A stretch of DNA of 64,000 nucleotides. It comes from Octadecabacter sp. B2R22. GTDB taxonomy: Bacteria > Pseudomonadota > Alphaproteobacteria > Rhodobacterales > Rhodobacteraceae. Position numbers and translations under genes: made by a program. Under the pieces are notes generated by a model, which saw nothing but the letters and a program-made list of their open reading frames with translations, was not told the origin of the DNA and did no database searches. Numbering within the stretch: the stretch's first letter is position 1; each line of letters starts with the position of its first letter. The stretch spans positions 1,209,511-1,273,510 of the forward strand of contig NZ_JAHKQJ010000007.1 in the NCBI RefSeq assembly GCF_018861045.1, in the 5' to 3' direction. Of the stretch, positions 1 through 10,692 are shown in pieces.

Positions 1-849
1 GTGGCCATGTTCGCCGATATCCAAGGGATTTCGATCATCTGTGCACAAACACATATAGCTTGCCGTGCGTTCGTCCAGCAAAGGCAACAGCGCATCAAGG
101 TCCTTTGAAACCGATCCTTCCCGGATCAGGACACGCAGCCCCTTTTGCAGCTTTTCACGGGCCTCATCAGCGCTGGTGGCTTCGTGTTCAGTACGGATAC
201 CCGCTGCGATGTAGGCGTTCAGATCGCGCCCTGACAACAAAGGCGCATGCCCGTCGATGTGCCCGCCTTTGAACGCCTCAAGCTTGGCCATGATACCTGC
301 GTCTTGATGGATCACACCGGGGTAATTCATGACTTCGGCCAGCCCGATGACCTGCGGATGCCCCATCAGCGGAATCAAGTCGTCCGCTTCAATACGGGCG
401 CCAGAGGTTTCCATATCCGTAGACGGCACACAGGAACTAAGGTTCACGCGGATATCTAGAACCGTTTCCAACGCCGCATCCAAGAAATACTGAATGCCTG
501 CGACGCCCAGAACATTGGCAATCTCATGGGGATCGCAAATCGCGGTCGTCACACCCAGCGGCGTCACCAAACGGTCAAACTCGAACGGAGTGACGAGGCT
601 GGATTCAATATGCAGATGGGTGTCGATGAACCCCGGAACGAGAGTTAGTCCCGTGACATCGACCACCTCGCGGCCGTCATAGCTGTCGCAGGTTCCGACG
701 ATCGTATCGCCACAGATTGCAACGTCACCCTCTAAGAAAGCTCCGGTAATGACATCAAAAATGCGTCCGCCGCGCAGGACAAGTTCGGCGGGGTCGTCCC
801 CGCGCCCTTGGGCAATTCTATCGCTAAGTTCGGCGGGGCTACGTTGCAT
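1..849 (-). CDS. ade: Adenine deaminase, C-terminus cut by window edge
   Basis: Direct translation of the minus strand from ATG at 849 gives 283 residues open to the window edge, so this is the N-terminal half of a protein usually near 570-600 residues. The frame contains the amidohydrolase metal motif [12 protein letters not shown] followed by [14 protein letters not shown] and HIDGHAPLL, the signature order of AdeC-type adenine deaminases, which convert adenine to hypoxanthine and ammonia in purine salvage. An AGGAG lies 7 nt before the chosen ATG; another ATG 4 nt upstream is in a different frame and only yields a short shadow. The gene follows the GGDEF/EAL gene on the same strand with a 94-nt gap. 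Family assignment is firm; function by homology only. Confidence 0.88.
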   Translation of the reverse strand, partial: MQRSPAELSDRIAQGRGDDPAELVLRGGRIFDVITGAFLEGDVAICGDTIVGTCDSYDGREVVDVTGLTLVPGFIDTHLHIESSLVTPFEFDRLVTPLGVTTAICDPHEIANVLGVAGIQYFLDAALETVLDIRVNLSSCVPSTDMETSGARIEADDLIPLMGHPQVIGLAEVMNYPGVIHQDAGIMAKLEAFKGGHIDGHAPLLSGRDLNAYIAAGIRTEHEATSADEAREKLQKGLRVLIREGSVSKDLDALLPLLDERTASYMCLCTDDRNPLDIGEHGH

Positions 850-943
850 TTCATATCTCCTGCTAGGGGCACAAGAGACATGAGAACCCCGTCAAGGTCC
901 AGTGCGCAGATTAGCTCAAGCAGCTTCATTGCGAACATGAAGA

Positions 944-2983
944 TTAGAAAATGCGCACGCTATCCGTAAAGGCCTCAAACTCGGGAACAGGAAGGGGAGC
1001 TGTGATGTAATACCCTTGCGCTTCGTCACAATTGTGTTCGGCGAGCCACGCCAACTGTTCAGCCGTTTCGACACCCTCAGAAACGACCGTCGCGCCAAGC
1101 TGCTGACCGAGCGTCAAAATCAATTGAACGATCGGGCCCGTGTCAGGAAGTTGTGAAATGAATGACCTGTCAATCTTAAGGCACGTCAATGGGAACCGAG
1201 AGATGTAGGACAGATTAGAGTAGCCCGTCCCGAAGTCATCAATCGCAAGTCGATACCCCATGGCTGTAATGGCGCGCAGGCGGCCAGCAATCAGGTCATG
1301 ATCCCCAATTAGAACGGTTTCGGTCACTTCAAGCTCGATCTTTCCTGTCGGGAAATCCGGATCCGTGGCCAACAGCGTCAATGTGTTAATAAATCCGGGG
1401 TCACTAAACTGCCTCGGTGATACGTTGAGAGACACGCTCAAATCGCGCCCCTGACGCGCCCATTCAATGGCCTGCTTGCACCCCAGTTCGAGGACCAAGC
1501 GCCCAACTTCTTCGATCAATCCGGTTTCTTCGCAAATCGGTATGAAACTATCCGGAAGTAGAACACCGCGTTCAGGATGCATCCAACGGGCAAGTCCCTC
1601 GGCACCGGTGATTTTGCCAGTTTCGATATCAAGGCGAGGCTGGTAATAAAGAACGAATTCCTGGTTCTCGACAGCATGTCTCAATTCGATCTCAAGGCGG
1701 TCACGGGCCTTGGCGGCAATGCCCATCTCAGGCGTGAAGTACGTCACCTTATCGCGACCGCTTTGCTTGGACGCGTATAGGGCAATGTCGGCCTCGCGCA
1801 GCACATCGCTTTGGTCGCCTTTTCGCGGGAAGAACGACGCCACACCGACACTGATCCGAGCATCGATACGGGTCTTATTGTGCAAAATGGGCCGGGAGAT
1901 TGCTAAGCGAAGCCGCGATATCTGAGCCTCCAAGCTGGCACGGTCGCGCACATCTTCGATCAAAACGACAAATTCATCGCCGCCGAGACGCGCAATCATG
2001 TCTTGAGACCTCAGTGTCGCTCGGGTGCGCAATGCGATTTGCTTGAGGACTGTGTCCCCTGCCTCATGGCCGTAGCGGTCGTTGATAAGCTTAAAACGGT
2101 CAACGTCAAAGAAGACCAAAGCACATGGCGTGTCCGGCCTCACGCGGTACAAAGTCGAAAGGTGGTTCTGAAGAAATGCGCGGTTGTGAAGGTTCGTAAG
2201 CTGGTCCCTGTCCGCCAAATGCCGCGCTGTGTCGCGGGCTTCTTTGAGTTCGCTAACGTCAATTGCGGTTATTAGAATTGCAGGTTGACCTGTGACTGCA
2301 TCCGAACATTTCTTGGCCGAAACGTCATACCATCGTTTACCGCGTGCTGTATTCATCCGCGCAACAAGGCGGTATTCGCCCAAACGTTCCATCTGATCCA
2401 GCAGTTCATCACAGTCGGTCGGTTCCACGAACAGGCGGGCAAAATCCACGACAGGACTTGCAAACGCGTTGCGGGCTGCGGGGTTCAAATACAGCGGTGG
2501 TCCGTCCCGACTGAACAACGTGATCATGACGTCGGTGTGCAACAGCGCTTCTGCGCTGCGCAAGTTATCGGGTTGGTCTTCGGCCCGGCCCAAAGCTTCG
2601 CACATCATGGCCATGCGGCCATCTTCCAGTCGGTAGCCGCTATAAACGACCATTACGCTTTCGGGTTTACCGCTCGGGTAAAGGGTCCAAAGCTCGGTAA
2701 AGGTCGTGTCGCTCGCTTTGAAATCAGCCTGATACTGCAACAGGCGTTTCGCAACCGTACTCGACATATCGCGCGAAAGGTCCCGCGCTGTCAGCTCTTC
2801 TTCGCTAGAGGCACGCCAAAGACGGCAGGCCGCGTCATTCGCGCTGGCGATGCACGAGTTATCGATGTCGAAAATCCACACGGCTGCGTCAAGCCGTTGT
2901 GCTAGGTCGAATGGAACGAAATCCTGAAACGGGTCATCCCGCTGTTGGTTCAGTTTCGTTGTCAGTGAGCTAACTTTGGTCAA
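944..2983 (-). CDS. PAS-GGDEF-EAL cyclic-di-GMP signalling protein
   Basis: 679 residues, predicted cytoplasmic (no clear membrane segment). Roughly residues 25-245 look like two PAS-type sensor modules, ending in the usual linker before the GGDEF domain. The GGDEF motif is intact at about residues 334-338 (RLGGDEF), and an RxxD inhibitory-site motif (RSQD) sits five residues before it, so diguanylate cyclase activity with product inhibition is possible. The C-terminal EAL domain keeps the ligands and catalytic residues (LNVSPRQF, ELEVTET, DDFGTGYSNL, LKIDRSFI, SEGVET, EAQGYY), but the name motif reads EGL at about 462-464 instead of EAL; the metal-binding Glu is kept. The only available start is TTG, with a poor Shine-Dalgarno, so the N-terminus is uncertain. 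It lies 27 nt after the GST gene and probably shares its transcript. Confidence 0.92.
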   Translation of the reverse strand: MTKVSSLTTKLNQQRDDPFQDFVPFDLAQRLDAAVWIFDIDNSCIASANDAACRLWRASSEEELTARDLSRDMSSTVAKRLLQYQADFKASDTTFTELWTLYPSGKPESVMVVYSGYRLEDGRMAMMCEALGRAEDQPDNLRSAEALLHTDVMITLFSRDGPPLYLNPAARNAFASPVVDFARLFVEPTDCDELLDQMERLGEYRLVARMNTARGKRWYDVSAKKCSDAVTGQPAILITAIDVSELKEARDTARHLADRDQLTNLHNRAFLQNHLSTLYRVRPDTPCALVFFDVDRFKLINDRYGHEAGDTVLKQIALRTRATLRSQDMIARLGGDEFVVLIEDVRDRASLEAQISRLRLAISRPILHNKTRIDARISVGVASFFPRKGDQSDVLREADIALYASKQSGRDKVTYFTPEMGIAAKARDRLEIELRHAVENQEFVLYYQPRLDIETGKITGAEGLARWMHPERGVLLPDSFIPICEETGLIEEVGRLVLELGCKQAIEWARQGRDLSVSLNVSPRQFSDPGFINTLTLLATDPDFPTGKIELEVTETVLIGDHDLIAGRLRAITAMGYRLAIDDFGTGYSNLSYISRFPLTCLKIDRSFISQLPDTGPIVQLILTLGQQLGATVVSEGVETAEQLAWLAEHNCDEAQGYYITAPLPVPEFEAFTDSVRIF

Positions 2984-3010
2984 TTGGAACAGACGCCTTT
3001 GTAAGTTGGT

Positions 3011-3643
3011 CTATGCAGCCTTGGCATTTGACATGCCCAGGTTTTGGAGAGGTTGAAATTTATCCGTGAGCGTTACGTCCTCAATCCAACGTTCGATCAT
3101 AGGGTAATCAGCGGGATCAATTCCTGCTTCGTTCAAAACATGCACGTAACCAAAAATCGCAATGTCCGTGACGGAATAGCCGGATTGTAACATGAAGCGA
3201 CGCGATCCGAGGTGCGCGTCCAAGCGTTCAAGACCAGGGCGTGCCCTGTCCAACCACTGTGAAATTTCATCGATATGTGCTTCGCGCTGCTCTGGAAGGA
3301 TGAAAGAGTAAAAACGAGCTGGTGAAATAAAGGGCTCAAGCTTGGATTGTTCAAAGAACATCCATTGCAATGCTTCGGCCCTTTCGGCCGCAGCATCAGG
3401 CATCAGGTGGGTTCCCTCGGCCAAGAACCACAGCATTGCGTTACTCTCGCCGAGCCTGATGTCTTTGCTATATTCAAGAAAAGGGACCACCCCCAACGGA
3501 TTCAATTCAAGGAAATCGGGCCGCTTTTGTTCGCCATTTAAAACGTCAATGAGTTTCACTTCAAATTCTTGGTCCAATTGAATCATTGCAAGCCAAGGTT
3601 TCATACAGTTTCCGGACCCCTCACACGCATATAAAGTCACCAT
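3011..3643 (-). CDS. Glutathione S-transferase family protein
   Basis: 210 residues when started at ATG 3643, where AGGAG stands 7 nt upstream; the open frame runs 8 codons further up without a ribosome site. The N-terminal thioredoxin-fold half shows the GST pattern: a beta strand then SGNCMKPW, the cis-proline region NPLGVVPFLE and the glutathione-binding RLGESNAMLWFLAE. The C-terminal helical half ends with SVTDIAIFGYVHV, the conserved helix-6 motif. Conjugation or reductive use of glutathione is expected, but the substrate cannot be read. It is divergent from nrdJ across a 228-nt AT-rich gap and precedes the cyclic-di-GMP gene. Confidence 0.9.
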   Translation of the reverse strand: MVTLYACEGSGNCMKPWLAMIQLDQEFEVKLIDVLNGEQKRPDFLELNPLGVVPFLEYSKDIRLGESNAMLWFLAEGTHLMPDAAAERAEALQWMFFEQSKLEPFISPARFYSFILPEQREAHIDEISQWLDRARPGLERLDAHLGSRRFMLQSGYSVTDIAIFGYVHVLNEAGIDPADYPMIERWIEDVTLTDKFQPLQNLGMSNAKAA

Positions 3644-3794
3644 GTTACACTCCTGAATTAGATTCATTTACCATCTAACTACCGATGTGTTGTTAAGACG
3701 AGCCTAACCGCAGGCCGCCCAAAGGCGCAGCAAAAATGCCAGAACCGTCAAAAAAATCAGCGACGGGAAATTTTCACCACTTCAACTCTATCAC

Positions 3795-3844
3795 AACCTT
3801 AAGGTTAATACTTACTTAACACAGTTCACTAATATAATGTTAGT
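3795..3844. promoter_or_regulatory. Two inverted repeats in the GST/nrdJ divergent promoter
   Basis: AACCTTAAGGTT at 3795-3806 is a perfect 12-bp palindrome. A second inverted repeat, ACTAA-N7-TTAGT, covers 3828-3844 with a TATAAT inside its spacer (3833-3838), which could be a -10 element 28 nt before the nrdJ ATG. The second repeat faintly recalls an NrdR box, but the match is not good enough to name. Either could be an operator for nrdJ or GST control. Confidence 0.35.
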
Positions 3845-3871
3845 ATTTACAAGACTTGGGGTAGAAAAACT

Positions 3872-5596
3872 ATGAACGACCTAAGCATGGCAGCTGCGCC
3901 TGTGCTAGACTTCGAACAACCCATAGCTGCACAAATATGGGACCAAAAATATCGGTACGTGCGCGGTGGGCAGATTGTCGACGCCAATTTAACCGACACA
4001 TGGAAACGTGTTGCCAATGGACTCAGCTCAGCCGAGGCGCCGGGCGAGCGAGACAGAATACGGACGCTTTTTTATGAAGCCATGAAAGGTTTCAAAATTC
4101 TTCCGGCGGGCAGAATATTGGCCGGCTGCGGGACCGAACGGAATGTGACGCTTTCAAATACATTCGTAATGCGAACCGTCCCGGATTCCGTGTCCGGAAT
4201 TATGGATACCTTGAAAGATGCGGCATTAACCATGCAAATGGGTGGCGGAATTGGATTTGATTTCTCTACTTTGCGCCCCTCTGGAATGCGTGTCGCCGGT
4301 TTGGATTGCCCAGCGGCAGGTCCGCTTGCAGCGATGGATATTTTCGACACCACCTGCAAAATGCTCGTTAAAGGCATGGGGCGCGGTGCGATGATGGCGA
4401 CGATGCGGTGCGATCATCCCGACATCGAGGCGTTCATCTTCGCCAAGTCCGACCGCAGCCGCATGCGTAATTTCAACCTATCTGTTTTGATAACCGATGA
4501 CTTCATGAATGCGGTTGAAACCAATCGCGATTGGAACCTGACGTGGAACGGATCGGTTCTTCGCACCCTGAAGGCGCAGGATCTTTGGAACGCGATCATG
4601 AAAATGACCTATCGTGCGGCGGAACCCGGGGTGCTGTTCATCGACCGGATCAATGACGCCAATCCATTGGCGTATCTTGAAACGATTTCCGCGACCAATT
4701 CTTGTGCTGAACAGCCGCTTCCGCCTAACGGGACTTGCCCGCTCGCATCGATTAACCTCGCGCAATTGGTCAGGGCTCCATTCTCGAAATCGGCGTCACT
4801 CGACACTGCTGAGATGAGGCGCCTCGTGGCGATTGCGGTACGGATGCTGGACAACACCTTGGATGTGTCGCGCTTCCCATTAGAAGCACAGCGCCTGAAA
4901 GCCCAAGAACAACGTCGCATCGGGCTCGGTGTAACAGGTGTTGCGAATGCAATAGCGATGCTCGGCGTCAGATACGGATCAGAGAACGCTGTGCAATTGC
5001 TGGGAAATTGGATGCAAACCATTCAGAACACGGCCTACCTTGCATCTGCGGAGCTGGCCAAAGAACGTGGCGCTTTTCCAGCTTACAATGCCGAACGTCA
5101 CCTTGAAACCAAGAGCGTCAAATCACTGGACGAGTCCGTCCGCGCCAAGGTGTCTCGTTATGGTTTGCGCAATGGCACTTTGACGACCATCGCGCCGACG
5201 GGGACGATTTCAATGCTGGCTGGAAACGTGTCATCCGGGATCGAGCCGATCTTTTCCACCGCCTACACACGGCGGGTGAACGCTGCAAATGGCATTACAA
5301 CAACGGAAAGGGTCATGGATTTCGCGGCTCTGCAATTTAACAACCTCTTTGGCGAAAACGCGGATCTGCCAGAGACGTTCACCACGGCTGCGGACCTCAC
5401 ACCCGAAGATCACGTGGCAATGCAGGCGGCGGCGCAGAAATGGGTCGATAGCGGTATTTCGAAAACGGTAAACTGCCCGGAAGATATCCCGTTCGAAACC
5501 TTCAAAGATGTCTATAAGTCGGCCTATGATACGCATTGCAAAGGGTGCACGACATACCGCCCCAACGCCATTACTGGTTCGATTTTGTCCACGTGA
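3872..5596 (+). CDS. nrdJ: Adenosylcobalamin-dependent (class II) ribonucleotide reductase
   Basis: 574 residues, the short type of B12-dependent RNR, which makes deoxyribonucleotides without oxygen or a second subunit. The catalytic N-x-C-x-E reads NSCAEQPLPP with Cys278 as expected thiyl-radical site, and Cys289 (GTCPLASINL) follows at the usual 11-residue spacing. The glycine-rich GGGIGFDFS loop and the phosphate-binding APTGTISMLAGNVSSGIEP are present, and the C-terminus has the C-x2-C pair CKGC before TYRPNAITGS. The N-terminal partner of the reducible disulfide appears to be Thr97 (LSNTFVM) where other class II enzymes have Cys. No cobalamin riboswitch is visible upstream. The following small gene begins 14 nt later and is likely co-transcribed. 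Confidence 0.93.
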   Translation: MNDLSMAAAPVLDFEQPIAAQIWDQKYRYVRGGQIVDANLTDTWKRVANGLSSAEAPGERDRIRTLFYEAMKGFKILPAGRILAGCGTERNVTLSNTFVMRTVPDSVSGIMDTLKDAALTMQMGGGIGFDFSTLRPSGMRVAGLDCPAAGPLAAMDIFDTTCKMLVKGMGRGAMMATMRCDHPDIEAFIFAKSDRSRMRNFNLSVLITDDFMNAVETNRDWNLTWNGSVLRTLKAQDLWNAIMKMTYRAAEPGVLFIDRINDANPLAYLETISATNSCAEQPLPPNGTCPLASINLAQLVRAPFSKSASLDTAEMRRLVAIAVRMLDNTLDVSRFPLEAQRLKAQEQRRIGLGVTGVANAIAMLGVRYGSENAVQLLGNWMQTIQNTAYLASAELAKERGAFPAYNAERHLETKSVKSLDESVRAKVSRYGLRNGTLTTIAPTGTISMLAGNVSSGIEPIFSTAYTRRVNAANGITTTERVMDFAALQFNNLFGENADLPETFTTAADLTPEDHVAMQAAAQKWVDSGISKTVNCPEDIPFETFKDVYKSAYDTHCKGCTTYRPNAITGSILST

Positions 5597-5610
5597 AGGG
5601 GACCTAATAA

Positions 5611-5862
5611 ATGTTTCGCCGCAAAGCACCCGCCGAAGACTCACCAACGCAAGCTTCGCCTCTTGCGCGGGCCGGATGGCAGCCGACACACAAACATCGT
5701 AAAGGCGGGCTTTACCGGCTTTTGAGCTACGGAACATTTGAAGCGGACATGTCCGCCGTTGCCATTTATGATGATGCCGTCGGCACCATTTGGGTCCGTT
5801 CCAAGGCGGAGTTCGATGACGGGCGATTTACCCCCCTGAACCAAGGCAACCCGGACAATTAG
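5611..5862 (+). CDS. Small DUF1653-like protein
   Basis: 83 residues. The central stretch KHRKGGLYRLLSYG, then VAIYDDAVGTIWVRSKAEF, follows the DUF1653 pattern (KGG-x-Y-x-V, a one-strand gap, then V-x-Y and WVRP-x-x-x-F), although the proline after WVR is replaced by serine. This fold is a small beta-barrel of unknown role. A GGGGA stands 8 nt before the ATG and the gene is 14 nt after nrdJ, so it is probably the second gene of that transcript. Confidence 0.75.
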   Translation: MFRRKAPAEDSPTQASPLARAGWQPTHKHRKGGLYRLLSYGTFEADMSAVAIYDDAVGTIWVRSKAEFDDGRFTPLNQGNPDN

Positions 5863-5880
5863 CGGTTTGCCAGACTGGCG

Positions 5881-7659
<1,779 letters not shown>

Positions 7660-7724
7660 TTATCACCCCGTAGCCCGTGCCACTGGGGGCAGCCATGCTC
7701 GTCACCAACCCCAAACGGATCTGA

Positions 7725-8942
7725 TTACGCGGGGCTTAGCCCGCGCAGCCGCTCAGAGCGGCGACGCAGGAGTTCCACTGTTGTCAAAAGCAAGATCGAC
7801 ATCACCACAAGAACCGTCGCAGCCGCCAGAATGGTCGGTGAAATCTGTTCGCGCAGTCCCGTGAACATCTGCCAAGGCAAAGTCTGTTGCTGGGCCGATC
7901 CGACGAACAACACCACGACAACTTCGTCAAACGACGTAATGAACGCAAACAAGGCCCCCGAAATAACACCCGGCATGATGAGTGGCATCTGCACCTTAAA
8001 AAACGTCGGCAAAGGCGCAGACCCCATCGACGCCGCCGCACGGGTCAGCGAGTTGTCAAAGCCAACTAAAGTCGCTGTCACGGTGATGATAACGAACGGA
8101 ATTCCCAAGACCGCATGAGCAAGGATCACTTTGACAAAGCCGACAAAGGTCTGTGACAGACCCAAAGTCGCCTCAAGCCAGTTGCCCAATGGTGCATAGA
8201 AAAAGAACATGCCTGTCGCCGAAATGATCAGCGGCACGATCATAGGGGAAATCAAAATTGCCATCATTGCGCGCCGTCCAGGGACGTGGCTTTGGCTGAG
8301 GCCCACAGCGGCCAATGTGCCAAGGGACACCGAAATGACCGTCGCAATCGGTGCAATGATCAGCGAGTTCTTTAGCGGCACCATCCATTCATCGGTGCCA
8401 AGGAAATCGCGGTAGTGTTTCAGGCTATAGCCCTCGGCCTGAAAGTTCAGCATTTCAGGCGTGAAGGTAAAGAAATCCTGCGCGTTAAAGCTGAGCCACA
8501 TGACGGGGAACAGCGGCGCGATCAGGAAGAAAAAGATGAACCCGCAAATCAGCAAGAACGCGTTGTGCCAAAGCGTTTGCCCCGCCGTGTAATAAACAGG
8601 AACGCCCGCGCGATATTTGCCCGTTGCCAGCCAATACCCGGCCCAGCCAAGGACTGCGCCAACAATGGCACCAGATATCGCCGTTCCAAGGTTACCAAAG
8701 ACAAATCCGGCCACGGCGAAGGCTCCAATCAGCCCCCAACGCACGGCGGTGCGGCGGGACAGGTTGTTTTCAACGATAAAGGCGACGGCTGCGCCAATGA
8801 CCGCGCCGATCAGTGCGCCATACCAAGGATGGCCAATCATATTACCACCCACAAAGCCGAACATGGCGGCCAGTAAGGCGGTCAATGGCAGGGTAAAGGT
8901 CATCAAGTCAGAACGCGGGGTGTTGGGTGTCGTGATGCTCAT
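7725..8942 (-). CDS. ABC transporter permease, PotC-type, with extra N-terminal membrane domain
   Basis: 405 residues, about 130 longer than usual PotC proteins. The C-terminal ~270 residues are a normal binding-protein-dependent permease with the EAA loop (RAAASMGSAPLPTFFKVQMPLIMPG) that contacts the ATPase. Before it, residues about 15-115 form an additional block of roughly four glycine- and alanine-rich hydrophobic segments (for example GALIGAVIGAAVAF and GAIVGAVLGWAGYWL) with glycine-zipper spacing, not part of the standard fold. It is the last gene of the importer operon; its ATG is 4 nt after the preceding permease stop. Substrate class is polyamine or a related small cation by family only. 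Confidence 0.9.
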   Translation of the reverse strand: MSITTPNTPRSDLMTFTLPLTALLAAMFGFVGGNMIGHPWYGALIGAVIGAAVAFIVENNLSRRTAVRWGLIGAFAVAGFVFGNLGTAISGAIVGAVLGWAGYWLATGKYRAGVPVYYTAGQTLWHNAFLLICGFIFFFLIAPLFPVMWLSFNAQDFFTFTPEMLNFQAEGYSLKHYRDFLGTDEWMVPLKNSLIIAPIATVISVSLGTLAAVGLSQSHVPGRRAMMAILISPMIVPLIISATGMFFFYAPLGNWLEATLGLSQTFVGFVKVILAHAVLGIPFVIITVTATLVGFDNSLTRAAASMGSAPLPTFFKVQMPLIMPGVISGALFAFITSFDEVVVVLFVGSAQQQTLPWQMFTGLREQISPTILAAATVLVVMSILLLTTVELLRRRSERLRGLSPA

Positions 8943-8946
8943 GTCG

Positions 8947-10605
8947 TTATCCCAATTTCACGTTGTCGATGCCGACGATCTGATCGTAGACCCAGTAAAG
9001 CGCCAAAACGAGCACCAGCAAGATCGTCCCGAGCGCGGCCGCAAGGCCCCAGTTCAGCGATCTGGAAATATGATAGGCGATCCGGTTCGAGATGAAGACA
9101 CCATCGGTGCCGCCAACAATTTCCGGCGTGATGTAGTACCCAATCGCCAAGATGAACACGAGGATCGACCCTGCCCCGATGCCCGGAACGGACTGCGGGA
9201 AATACACGCGACGGAACGCAGTGACATTCGTTGCGCCCAGCGATTTAGCCGCGCGCAGATAGGTCGGGTTTATGGTCTTCATAACTGAATAAAGCGGCAG
9301 GATCATGAACGGCAGCAGGATATGCGTCATCGCAATGATCGTACCGGTCGAGTTGTTCATCAAGATGAGGCGGTTGGCATCATCCACAAAGCCAAGCCAG
9401 ACCAGCAATTCATTGATCACACCTTGCTGTTGCAGCAGTACTTTCCACGCCGACGTCCGCACAAGAAGTGACGTCCAAAATGGCAGAAGCACAAGTATCA
9501 TCAATACGTTAGCCGACTTCATTGGCAAGTTCGCCAGCAACCAAGCCACCGGATAGCCCAAGATAATACAGCTCAGTGTGATGATCATGGACATCCACAT
9601 CGTGCGGCCAAACAGTTTGATGTAAAGGCGTTCGTTATCAGGGCGCAGATCAACGCCATCAGGCGTCAATTCACGGTCAACGGAGTTCAGAAAGTACCCT
9701 GTTGTGTAGGCGGAACTATAGACTTCGATCGTTGTCCAAACATCCGTCTTGACCCAGTCTTCGTCTAGATCGGCAAACGCGGCAGTAAAATCGGCCTTTG
9801 GCATTTCAGCGGCGGCAATGGCCTGCAGCGCTTGGGCACCTTCGCCCTCATAGGCAGCAATCGCGGTTCCTGTGGCGGGGTTTTCAAGATCAACAACCAA
9901 AGCGGCATAGACCGCTTCCCATGGGTCTTCTTCGGCGACGACCTCTTCGTCTTCAATCACAGTCCAGATTGCCCAGTCCGTGTAGGCGGCTGCGGTCGTC
10001 GGGAGCAGCTCGACAATCTCGGCAGAGGGCACAAAACCCACGTCGCCGCGCATGTCATCGCCGGTCAAATCAACCCAGCGTTCACGACGTTCGCGTAGCA
10101 AGTCCTCGCCGCCTGCGCCGTTCATCATGGCAAACCAAAAGGCGCCATCTTCAAATTGATCATCGACGTCTTCGATGGCGTCCTGAAACACCTCTCCGAC
10201 GTCATCCAAAGACCGTCCGGATGTACGAAACATCGACGCAAGGCCGGTGTTTTCGTAATTCAGGCGTGTCCCCAGCTTGGTGTGCTCTTTGGCTTCGGCA
10301 GCGTTGAACATGTCAAAGAACAGGTTCTGGAATACGTCCTCTGACGGGATATTCCCACTTTCAGCGTCCCAGCTTTCAAGGGCGACAACCGTGCCGGGCA
10401 ATGTCCCTGACACGATCTGGTTTTCGACGGATCGAAACAACATCGACACGATCGGCACGACAAAAGTCAGCAGCACGAAAAGCAACAAAGGCGCAATCAG
10501 GGCCAACGCCCTGATTTTTTGGCGGCGCAACGCCCGCCCGAGGCTCGCCTTAAGTGGCGTGCCGTCAGCTGCAAGCATTGGTCCTGACCCTGTTGTGTCG
10601 CTCAT
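8947..10605 (-). CDS. ABC transporter permease, PotB-type, with large periplasmic insert
   Basis: 552 residues against about 290-310 for PotB. The first membrane helix (about residues 32-58) is followed by an acidic soluble insert of roughly 265 residues, predicted periplasmic, before the remaining five or so helices start near residue 330 (MWMSMIITLSCIILGYPVAWLL). The EAA loop is recognisable as LRAAKSLGATNVTAFRRVYFPQSVPG. The insert has several aspartate/glutamate runs (IEDEEVVAEEDPWEAV) and no domain I can name; it could receive the binding protein or stabilise the importer. GGGG stands 5 nt before the ATG. It is separated from the binding-protein gene by a strong hairpin. Confidence 0.9.
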   Translation of the reverse strand: MSDTTGSGPMLAADGTPLKASLGRALRRQKIRALALIAPLLLFVLLTFVVPIVSMLFRSVENQIVSGTLPGTVVALESWDAESGNIPSEDVFQNLFFDMFNAAEAKEHTKLGTRLNYENTGLASMFRTSGRSLDDVGEVFQDAIEDVDDQFEDGAFWFAMMNGAGGEDLLRERRERWVDLTGDDMRGDVGFVPSAEIVELLPTTAAAYTDWAIWTVIEDEEVVAEEDPWEAVYAALVVDLENPATGTAIAAYEGEGAQALQAIAAAEMPKADFTAAFADLDEDWVKTDVWTTIEVYSSAYTTGYFLNSVDRELTPDGVDLRPDNERLYIKLFGRTMWMSMIITLSCIILGYPVAWLLANLPMKSANVLMILVLLPFWTSLLVRTSAWKVLLQQQGVINELLVWLGFVDDANRLILMNNSTGTIIAMTHILLPFMILPLYSVMKTINPTYLRAAKSLGATNVTAFRRVYFPQSVPGIGAGSILVFILAIGYYITPEIVGGTDGVFISNRIAYHISRSLNWGLAAALGTILLVLVLALYWVYDQIVGIDNVKLG

Positions 10606-10658
10606 AGTGTCCCCGCGAAGGTAGTTTTTAGGTGGATAAATTTAGAAACAAATGGGGT

Positions 10659-10682
10659 GGAAGGGGCGCGAACGCCCCTTCC
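10659..10682 (-). terminator. GC-rich hairpin after the binding-protein gene
   Basis: GGAAGGGGCG - CGAA - CGCCCCTTCC is a perfect 10-bp stem with a tetraloop, 10 nt downstream of the binding-protein stop. There is no clean run of T after it, so it is more likely a partial terminator or an mRNA 3'-end stabiliser that lets the binding protein be made in excess over the permeases. Confidence 0.7.
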
Positions 10683-10692
10683 GAAAGGTCGC

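Noticed and set aside
3667-3871. Cobalamin riboswitch before nrdJ
   Set aside because: The region is only about 200 nt and AT-rich; no B12-box-like consensus was found.
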